From Athripsodes cinereus (taxonomy: Eukaryota > Arthropoda > Insecta > Trichoptera > Leptoceridae), in the NCBI GenBank assembly GCA_947579605.1, contig OX388314.1, positions 1,178,001-1,242,000 on the forward strand: a stretch of DNA of 64,000 nucleotides, read 5' to 3'. Of the stretch, positions 56,215 to 64,000 are shown one piece after another (the stretch's first letter is position 1; every line of letters starts with the position of its first letter). The translations under genes and the position numbers were made by a program. The notes under the pieces were generated by a model. It searched no databases and was not told the DNA's origin. It was given only the letters and a program-made list of their open reading frames with translations.

Positions 56215-56690
56215 CTAAAAGATTGGTGCACTCTGCTATCTTAGTGCCAACATTCATGTATGCGAGTGAGACGTGGACATGGTTAAAAAAGGATACAATC
56301 GGCATAAATGCAGTAGAAATGAGATCGTTGAGAAGCATGTGTGGTAAAAGTCTGAGAGAAGAAAGTTGGTGTAATACCAAGGATCAATGTGAATAAGTTA
56401 AGATGGTTCGGGCACGTGGAAAGAATGAATGAGGAGAGAATGACCAAGAAGATATATTTCGCTGAGAGGAATGGTGCTCGGAGTAGTGGACGTCCGAGGA
56501 TCAAATGGCAAGATCACTTAAGTCAAATCCTACAGGACGCTGACGTGTTGAGCACATTGAACAGGAGAGCATGCATGAGGAATTGTATGACAGTGACGGA
56601 AGCGAAAGATGTATGCAAGAATAGAAAGAAGTGGCGCTCGATCCTTTCTGCTTACCTCGCGAGGGATGCGGCGTGATGGTATGTATGTAT
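56215..56690 (+). mobile_element. RTE-like LINE thumb and C-terminal tail, fullest copy
   Basis: Reads AKRLVHSAILVPTFMYASET, GINAVEMRSLRSMCG, then after frameshifts LRWFGHVERMNEERMTKKIY, RPRIKWQDHLSQILQDADVL and LNRRACMRNCMT, to the end GGGATGCGGCGTGATGGTATG with a TATG repeat tail. It is the reference for the scraps at 1-135, 3858-4175 and 61862-62104. The catalytic part is missing. Confidence 0.82.
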
Positions 56691-56699
56691 GTTTATTTT

Positions 56700-57379
56700 T
56701 TTTAATATGGTAATTATTTGAAGAGTTACTATATGGATTCAAGTAAAATTAAAATCTATATCAACCTTTTTGTCTATGATTTGTCGGTAGCAATTGTCAT
56801 AGCGCAGGTTTTACGTTTTTGGTATTTTGCCAAGTTTCACTGTTGAATTTCTCAGCCATCTCTCATCTTTTTCAAGGAGAAAAATCAAAAATTTATAATT
56901 GCTTTTATAATTTCATACACATACAAATCCATATTACTTCGTAAAAAATATCTAGCTGACTGACCGTACTTACATACATCCATGATGGAAATTTCCATCA
57001 TTTATTTATTTACTTATTAATCAGAGACACAAACAGAAAGTTGACAAAACACACAAAAAAATAAAAACAACATACATTGATTCGGCCAGGCCAACCCCCC
57101 AATTATGTGTGTCTACAGCATACACATATTAATGTAAACAAAAGAATGATAGAGAAAAAAAAAACCAATCAAACAAAAGCAGACCACAATCACCGCATAA
57201 TCATACTAATTTTCCTTCAAAAAATGTACTTTTTTGTGTCAATGATTTTTAAAATTATTTTTACCTAATTGCACCCCAAATTGTATCATAAAACATTTTT
57301 TTTAAATGCAAAACAAAAAATCATGCATTTAAGGGATAAGGGCAATTTGTATAAGGGGCATTTTATTGAATATCCTGAT
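56700..57379. other. Spacer with a reversed LINE-end trace
   Basis: TTTATTTATTTACTTATTAATCAGAGACAC near 57000 looks like a LINE end on the minus strand. Otherwise unassigned. Confidence 0.35.
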
Positions 57380-57900
57380 TCTTCACTCTATCACGTAGCG
57401 TTTTACCATCCATTCTATTCTCAGCGATCGTATCTCCACAGCATTTATTCCACTTTCGTCTTTCTTCAACCACGTCCATGTCTCGCTTGCATACGTAAGT
57501 GATGGTACCAGAATGGTTTGTGCACCACCATTTTTACGCCATATTCGACACATTGCTAGTGCTGACAATGGGTCGAAGTGCATCGTTCACTCTAGCACCG
57601 GCCACTTTCCTTCTTTCAATGTCCCTATCTCATCTTCCATCCCTCGCAAACATACTTCCCAAATATACATACCTACTCGTTTACTTGCTCCAAACATTCA
57701 TCGCCAACTTTAATCTCGCAACTCGTTTTTTCGTTCTCTTCTTCAAACTCTCAAACTTTCGTCCACGTAACATTAATTTGAAAACCATTCGAACTGCAGT
57801 TATCATGCACACACGTAACAATCACTTGTAAATCCCGTTCACTCTCAGCCATTAACACCAAATCATCTGCGTACATCAATGCACGTTAGAATACATTCAT
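57380..57900 (-). mobile_element. RTE-like LINE reverse transcriptase fragment with YADD
   Basis: On the minus strand the catalytic motif LMYADDLVLMAESERDL opens the fragment (near 57870), then SNGFQINV, and after several breaks LVPSLTYASETWTWLKKDES and GINAVEIRSLR. It overlaps the family of 56215-56690 and extends it upstream. Multiple stops and frameshifts make it dead. Confidence 0.8.
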
Positions 57901-58464
57901 ATTATGTATTTTCCAAGGAACAATGCGTAGATAATTCTAGGAACTGTTTCATAATATTATGTCTACCTCACTAACGTGTCACGTTATCATAAATCGGTAG
58001 ACCAAAGGAAGAAGGAAAAAAAAGCTAATATTAGGCTGCAATGAAAACATTGTGTTAATCACTAATTCATTCATATACTTAACAATTGATATATTTCTTT
58101 AATAGTAATGTTTTTTTATCATACATTATTTTTGGTTGTTGCATTGTGTGTGTATGTACATGTCAAAGATATGTACTAATATATTATATTTGATATATAT
58201 GCCAATCTCAAAGAGCAAAAAGATCTTACTAAAAATTCTGATGAGGTGAACGCATCAAATATCAGTTTATGAATTTTCTACTTATATCCACGTATTTAAA
58301 TGGTTTTTCACCCAAGAAATGACATGATAATGAAATGATTGCCGATAAATGTACTTTTGCATAAAATAACACCAGAATAACTGACGTAACTTACAAATCA
58401 AACGTAAAAATAAAAGTACTTGTGACATGTCAAACGCGTACGCAAAATGCAAATAATTCATGTT
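57901..58464. other. Spacer, AT-rich
   Basis: Nothing recognised. Confidence 0.35.
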
Positions 58465-58710
58465 TTAAAAAATCCACCAAATTACCGGATTCTTATTCTC
58501 CAGGTGAAATACTACATAATATCTACAAGAAAATAATTCAAAATAATCGAAGTTTACTTGTAGATGCACTCGCATAATCTGAAGAAATTCTAAAACCTTC
58601 TTACTGTAGAGTCGAGGGTGCAGTTTTATCAGGAACAATGCAATGGTTGCATTTTATTTATAACCTTTTCCCAAAATTCAAAACTGACATTGTTCACTAT
58701 TCTAAATCAT
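58465..58710 (+). other. Unidentified coding remnant with one stop
   Basis: The frame reads KLPDSYSPGEILHNIYKKII, QNNRSLLVDALA, stop, then SEEILKPSYCRVEGAVLSGT and MQWLHFIYNLFPKFKTDIVH to a final stop. The composition is protein-like on both sides of one internal TAA, so it looks like a broken gene or transposon protein. I do not recognise the family. Confidence 0.35.
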
Positions 58711-58784
58711 AAAACTGACTTAAGGATTTTAATTCTTAGTTAATTATTTCTTAACTCTACGATGTGTACATGTGAATTTGTATT

Positions 58785-58915
58785 GTATATAAATAAATAA
58801 AACTTTATTGGCATCAATATATACCTACATTGTACAAGCTTTTGTTCCTAGAAATTACCAAAAGGCGGGCTTATCGCATATGCGATTTCTTCCAGCCAAC
58901 CCGGAAAAATAAAAT
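58785..58915 (-). mobile_element. LINE 3' tail, reversed
   Basis: On the minus strand GCTGGAAGAAATCGCATATG, GCGATAAGCCCGCCTTT and ACATTGTAGGTATATATTG precede AATAAAGTTTTATTTATTTA. A diverged member of the GCGATAAA-CTCGCC tail family. Confidence 0.5.
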
Positions 58916-59019
58916 AAAAAATAAATAAAAAAATTAAAACAATAGAAAGCACGTATAGATAAAAATATATAAAAACAAACCCCAAACAAGATACTAAAAA
59001 ACTACAAATGCAATATATA

Positions 59020-59215
59020 ATATAAATAAGATAAAATATAAAAAGTACCTACACATACAACAAGAATAGGAAGGGAAAGGGAAAAGAGGAAAAGGAGAGG
59101 ATCTGCTCGGCGTAATTATGTGTATGAAGACTAGAGACTATATTTGAAGTGTGTTATATTTAAACATGTAAAAGGCTTGAACCGTATAAAACTTAAAATA
59201 AATCAATATACCTTG
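59020..59215 (+). mobile_element. LINE 3' tail (CATGTAAAAGGCT type)
   Basis: ACATGTAAAAGGCTTGAACC matches ACATGTAAAAGGCTAGCGCC at the end of the LINE that stops at 23371. Preceded by a G/A-rich run near 59070-59100. Confidence 0.45.
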
Positions 59216-59379
59216 TCTTAAAAAAGGCATGTCTTAAATATCACCCTTTCCTCAACATATAATTATCATATCTATTATTTAGGAATTATAACTCTCGTTT
59301 ATTTCGTGGCGAAATCCAGAAAAAAAAATCAAACTGATCTCCAGTACTGTGCACGCGGAGACTACAACACGCGGAGATG

Positions 59380-59465
59380 CATCAAAAACATCCTCCATCC
59401 TCCTCTTTCACGACACAAGCTTTTAGTAGCTTACTGTGAAAGGTGTATAAGGTTGTATTTAAAAA
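59380..59465 (+). mobile_element. tRNA-derived SINE, family 2, 3' half
   Basis: CTCTTTCACGACACAAGCTT, AGCTTACTGTGAAAGGTGTA and AAGGTTGTATTT follow the body of the family-2 SINE. The tRNA-like head is lost. Confidence 0.65.
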
Positions 59466-60074
59466 AAATAGTGCATGTGACAGGGCACAATGAACACTTC
59501 GACCAGCGTGGCATGGTCTGTACTGCACTTAACTTTTAATTAGCTCTCTATTCGTGATTAAACTTGTCCAATTTCAAGTCTACACTCACGTCACACATAG
59601 ACTGTTACACTTTGACATTTATGTTTCATTTCCAAAGCAATTTAGTCATACCACACAACGTACAATATTACATTATAATGTACAGAATAATAATTCATAG
59701 CATTTCCGAGTACACAGACAGTTCTTACAAACTTCGCAAGATTCATAAAGAAAGAGGTTTCCTTTCATTTAAATTTCTTATTTTAATGGACGTCCACAAT
59801 GAACCATTGGCTAGTGAAACTTTACAAAAAGATGTGAGAATGTAATTATTTTCATGCTAAAAAAAGTGCAGATCGTAAAAAAAGATTAAAAATAATAATA
59901 GGTAGCTAATAACAACGATAAAAATATTTATAACACAAAAAAACAAGAGTTGAAAAAATAAACATGACAATATTATTACTGACAAATAAGTTTGTGAAAT
60001 GGGCGAGTTGAACGCAGAAGCGTGATAGCTTCCAACTTTTTAATGCACCAAAATATATACTGTATGACATTTTT
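59466..60074. other. Spacer with a LINE-tail trace
   Basis: GGGCGAGTTGAACGCAGAAGC at 60001 is a decayed piece of the reversed LINE tail family. No gene seen. Confidence 0.35.
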
Positions 60075-60250
60075 TTTATACGTTAGATGTATCCGGGTCT
60101 TTGTCATAAACCCAAACACATCTTTAGATACCTTTCACAGTAAGCTAAAAGCTTTTGTGCCGTGAAAGGGGAGATTGCTGGCATCTGTGATAGAACCGCG
60201 CACGTCTTGTACATGAGGCCGAGACATTAACACCAGACTACCGAAGAATA
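60075..60250 (-). mobile_element. tRNA-derived SINE, family 2, copy 2
   Basis: On the minus strand CGGTAGTCTGGTGTTAATG, TCTCGGCCTCATG, the decayed B box GCGGTTCTATCACAG, CTCCCCTTTCACGGCAC and TTGGGTTTATGACAAAGACC. All parts are in order but diverged. Confidence 0.78.
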
Positions 60251-60893
60251 TTTTAGATTTTTCATAACTAGTTTGATTTCCATATATGGCAATATAATTT
60301 TCTTTATGAAAACTCACAGTGTTAGTAAATAGAGCATTGTCCTATAAATAATAAATCGTTGTGTTTTTCCCCCTTCCTATTTCCCTCACGTTGACCACTT
60401 TATTTTTCCTGTAATAACAATAAAAAATGTGACGATCGTAATCAAACATCAGAGCACCTGAATCATTTGATATCCAATGTGATATGTGCATTGATGAATG
60501 TTCACTGACATGACACTAATGAATAGATAGATACTTTATAACTACGTAAGTGCGTAATGTGACCATGAACAATTCGAATAATGATGTCATTGGTCAAAAA
60601 GAGACTTGTTTTCCTGTGAATATAGTTTTCGTACAATTATAAAGAAGTTTTTGAAGTGTTCAGCAGCCTGATGCGAATTTTCCCTCTACTTAACTACTAT
60701 TTTTATGCCTTTGAGACAAATATATTTCTAAATAATTAGGTTCGTGAGTGTTATTTGGGTTCATTACAAACCCAAAAACATCTCTTTAAAATAAAACCAA
60801 TGCTCAAAAAAATTCCAACAGCCAATTTTTAAAAGTTTAGACAAAAATAAATAAATACTATGACAATCTAGGGTTAATAGGTAATGTATTCTG
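60251..60893. other. Spacer, AT-rich
   Basis: TTTGGGTTCATTACAAACCCAAA at 60755 resembles a SINE family-2 tail. No gene. Confidence 0.35.
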
Positions 60894-61110
60894 CATGGTA
60901 AACCCAAAGGCAGAAGACTGTTAGGCAAACCAAGACAAAAACTATTAGATACCATCAACCGAGATCTAGAGGAGCTAAATACTAAAGACGACTGGCAATC
61001 CATTACATCGCTCAAGATAGAAAGGTTTAGATATCAGATCTATTGTTTTGGAGGCCAAGGTTGTACAAGGACTGTTCGGCCATCAGAAGTAAGTAAGTAA
61101 GTAATACGAG
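60894..61110 (+). mobile_element. LINE C-terminal fragment with AGTA tail
   Basis: Reads HGKPKGRRLLGKPRQKLLDT, INRDLEELNTKDDWQ and RTVRPSEVSK, stop, followed by AGTAAGTAAGTAAGTAAT. The basic GKPRQK block and the (AGTA) microsatellite are typical of the end of an RTE-like LINE. It is a different subfamily from the other fragments here. Confidence 0.7.
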
Positions 61111-61194
61111 ATATGAATACTTAGTGAAGATGTCACGGGAAGAAGAGGTGATTAAGTAGGCAAAAACTATATTTTTTTTTTAAAAAAGATATAT

Positions 61195-61350
61195 CTGGGT
61201 TTTGAAATAAACCCAAATACAACCTTATACACCTTTCACACTAAGCTAAAAGCCTGTGCCGTGAAAGGGGAGTTTGCCGGCACCTGGGATCGAACCACGG
61301 ACCCCTTGTTCCGGAGGCCGAGACTCTACCTCCAGGCTACCGACGAACTC
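61195..61350 (-). mobile_element. tRNA-derived SINE, family 2, best copy
   Basis: On the minus strand: CGGTAGCCTGGAGGTAGAGT (A-box-like), CTCGGCCTCCGGAACAAGG, the B box GTGGTTCGATCCCAGG, then CTCCCCTTTCACGGCACAGG and TTGGGTTTATTTCAAAACCC. It is the most tRNA-like of the four copies and serves as the reference. Confidence 0.85.
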
Positions 61351-61509
61351 ATTTTATATTACTAGTATATAGTTTAGTCATAACAGAAACAGAGTTTCCG
61401 TTTTCCCTAATAACCAAATGCATTTCAACAAACACAATGAAACATAGGCACTTACTCATTCATTCTTAAGGCCAGTTTTATTCAAATAATGTTTAAGTAG
61501 TCCATCCAT
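61351..61509. other. Short spacer
   Basis: Nothing recognised. Confidence 0.3.
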
Positions 61510-61840
61510 CCCACCACATACTCCACAATTGGGGTAGTCAGCTAAACAATTGATTGTTAAAACATGCAAATCATCCTCTCCGTGGGTGGCATCGCTGAAC
61601 TTACTTACTTTACTTTTCGGGTCCGGACTCTATAGACCTTGCCACTCCAGTATGCAGCGAAGTATATCGCCTTGTCATTTGCCATCATTAGGTCATTCTC
61701 ATTACACGCATTCCGCATCAGCGGGAACTGCAATAAGTGAACTGAAGATTTTGAATGTCGCAAGACATGATGTTTTACACCAATTCCTCGCTTTCACAGG
61801 ACACCCGAAAACTTACAAAAAAGAGTGGGAGACCTATTCT
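61510..61840 (+). repeat. CATCACGGCATAT-type repeat with an insertion
   Basis: TCCACAATTGGGGTAGTCAG, CATGCAAATCATCCTCTCCG and GGGTGGCATCGCTGAACTTA match the family. About 170 bp follow before CACAGGACACCCGAAAACTTACA, the family end, and these contain unrelated sequence. Confidence 0.5.
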
Positions 61841-61861
61841 TGACCGGGGACTCTACAGGAA

Positions 61862-62104
61862 ATGTTTAATTCAACGTTTATATTCATGTCTGAAAGAAAG
61901 GGCGTGAGGAAGAGCGGGCGTCCGAGAACCACGTGGCTTGATCACGTGGATCAAATTTTCAAGGACGGCCGCGTGTTGAGTAAGAGGAATCGACGTGTGT
62001 GTATGAGAAACTGTATGAATTTGGAGGAAGCGAAGGAAATGTGTAAAGATAGATCTGTTTGGCGTTCCGTTCTCTCTGCCTACCCCACTTGGGATACGGC
62101 GTGA
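61862..62104 (+). mobile_element. RTE-like LINE C-terminal fragment
   Basis: From about 61890 it reads ERKGVRKSGRPRTTWLDHVD, QIFKDGRVLSKRNRRVCMRN, CMNLEEAKEMCKDRSVWRSV and LSAYPTWDTA, stop. It is an 80-codon open end of a LINE, a different subfamily from 56215-56690 (YPTWDTA versus YLARDAA). The final CCCACTTGGGATACGGCGTG is what the CATCACGGCATAT repeats resemble in reverse. Confidence 0.78.
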
Positions 62105-62180
62105 GGGTATAGTATAGTATAGTATTATATTCAAACAAGGAACTCTTGTTTGAATATAATACTATACTATACTATATACT
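62105..62180. repeat. Perfect short foldback after the LINE end
   Basis: GTATAGTATAGTATAGTATT and ATATTCAAACAAGG are mirrored after the central AACTCTT by CTTGTTTGAATATAATACTA and TACTATACTATA. It starts exactly where the LINE tail ends. Confidence 0.8.
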
Positions 62181-64000
62181 CTCGGAAAACGATATGGACA
62201 TAATTTGGAACATACAAATATTTGACATTCTTAAATTCATAATTATTCATTTACAATTTACATACAACTTGAATAATTTTTCGCACCTTCGAAATTGAGC
62301 AGTACTCGTACTTTGAGGATTTATTTAATAACTCATTAAATTTTTTAAACAATATATAAAAGAAACTAACAAATAATTTAATTTGACAACACATTCCATT
62401 CAATAGACTTGACGTGTAATATTGCATTACAGCAATCAACTCGTTCTCTGTACATCGTATTGATGATTTTTATAACCGGTTTGATTAACATAGTAACTAT
62501 GTTGGTATAGTGAATGATAAAATAAATGACAATATATATATATATCGTCTACTTCCCACGCAATCCCGCAAGCAGTAGGTAGGTACCTGTCTTTGCGGTG
62601 CAACAGGATGAAAATATTGAATATTTGAAAAAGCAACGAAAAAAATAATATCATTTTTTTTTTCAAAGTTACTGTATAAATATCCTATCTTATTCCTTCA
62701 CATCCCAAGTGGGGTAGGTAGAGAGAACGGAAAATCATATAAATTTGTCCATACAATTTTCTTTCGCTTCTTCTACATTCATATAATTTCTCATGCACGC
62801 ACCACACTTTTTTTCCTTGATTATTTTTGCCTCGATTGATGCATGGATTACCTCATCGGGAGCACTTTTCATTTATTTCTTTGTGTGTTTTTTTAGTTGG
62901 AACATAGTGTTAATAATATGTTATAAAATAAATTATGAGAATGTGTCGGTTTTAAATAAATATTCAGTATCAGAATATGTCGGTTTTCTGTGTACGTTGA
63001 ATATCATACTCAACATACAATGCGTTAGTCATACTCAATAGTAGCATAAAGTTATATCTAATAATAAATTTAATAAAATTCATTTTATTTGATAATTTTA
63101 AATGAAGTATTAAGTTAATGCCGATATGGCCTTAAGAAGCGCAGAATAAAATTGTGTTGAGCCACGAGGTGACATTTTGCAAATGACTGGAGAACTTAGA
63201 TACCTAGAATGTGTGAATGACTAGTTTCGTTCCGTTCCATTATTATTTCACTCCTTTTTCTTAACCACATCCAATTCAGTCAAACCGTTTAATCAACAGG
63301 AGTTATCTTCAGTAATTATTATTCTAAGAATTTATGTAATCTAAATTTAATATAGTGAAACCACAGACTCGCTATTTATCATTACATAGTTATGATAACA
63401 CGGCCTACTGTGTATAAATAAACACAAGATACAGGATTTGTGACGATTTTTTCATTCAAACCACAGTTTAAATTTTTCTTGCAACTTGGATATTTTTTTA
63501 ATGTTACAACTGTCAACCTTTTGTTGTCTCAATTTTTATTTATTTTATTTATTTTATTTAACAATAATTATACAGACATTACAATACATAGACTATTTGA
63601 TAAAACTTAAATCTAAACATCCTCCTTATAGAGATAAGTCTCGTGTAAAGTCAATGATCATATAATTATTATCTTGTAATAGTTTAAGTACTTAGTAAGT
63701 ATTCGTACATAACTGTAAGATAGGCTGGTATATATATTTCTATATATAAGATCGTAAAATTATATAATTTGTTGTGTACGTATTGTGTATGTCATCTTCA
63801 GTGTGAGATTTTTCATCGAGGGTACATCAATAATGAGAATTCATTTTTGAGTGGATTTTGTAGGGAAAAGCCCAAAACGTCAACCTTGAGCCCACTCTTG
63901 GATAAAAAAAACTTCTGCACCAGACTGACTGGATGACATGAGAAATGATGATCTTGAAACATTCAGGGGTAAGTGGTAGCTGAGTTTAGAAAGGAACCCA
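62181..64000. other. Right end of the window, no recognised gene
   Basis: 62700-62720 (CACATCCCAAGTGGGGTAGG) is a short trace of the LINE tail in reverse. 63535-63560 is a TTTATTTTATTTATTTTATT run with a possible reversed LINE end. No other motif. Confidence 0.35.

Overview
This is an AT-rich (roughly 70% A+T by eye), transposon-dense piece of an insect nuclear genome. The evidence is intron-containing or single-exon eukaryotic genes with TATA boxes, several clades of non-LTR retrotransposon, an LTR retrotransposon, tRNA-derived SINEs, hAT, piggyBac, pogo, MULE and Helitron relics, and abundant GGTACCTA-type simple motifs. A Lepidoptera- or Hemiptera-like insect fits best, but the order cannot be fixed from the sequence alone. 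No bacterial, organellar or exogenous-virus gene was seen.

Host-like genes are few. The main cluster lies at 30.5-45.5 kb: four relatives of a small secreted protein that I read as a PDGF/VEGF (insect PVF)-like cystine-knot ligand. They are a broken copy A (30873), intact copy B (32159, +), intact inverted copy C (38136, -) and intact divergent copy D (44924, +). B and C differ by about ten substitutions and belong to a large inverted duplication (about 29890-32793 and 37507-38810). Inside the C arm, a deletion of about 1.3 kb removed copy A and the TATA box of B, so C now sits behind the promoter of A. A second host-type gene is a two-exon Myb/SANT (zeste-like) DNA-binding protein at 23725-24514, with a 200-bp foldback inside its intron. 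A retrocopy of a calexcitin-like EF-hand protein fused to a LINE tail lies at 4581-4964 (-).

Layout. 0-9.9 kb: LINE scraps, a terminal-repeat element with subterminal motifs (143-1413), a TTAA-flanked MITE (1877-2594), a Helitron carrying a LINE fragment (3622-4370), the calexcitin retrocopy, a hAT transposase remnant (6.7-7.2 kb), another MITE, a perfect foldback and a Jockey-like LINE 3' half. 11.2-23.4 kb: one Jockey-like LINE split by a complete gag-only LTR retrotransposon (12480-21060) whose two 1.7-kb LTRs differ only by one 16-bp repeat unit as far as I could compare. 24-30 kb: zeste-like gene, nested hAT-type MITE, pogo-type element with an RTE-like LINE inside it, and a CR1/L2-like LINE fragment. 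30-45.5 kb: the ligand cluster, a dead piggyBac transposase between the B and C arms, foldback repeats, and an 85-bp tandem array interrupted by a LINE. 46-64 kb: a 3 x 226-bp tandem array, a MULE relic bounded by inverted arrays of 20-bp units, tRNA-derived SINEs and many LINE ends.

The clearest biological story is the birth, decay and promoter exchange of secreted ligand genes inside a TE-rich, locally duplicating region. Family names for the ligands rest on motif reading and need a structure or profile search.
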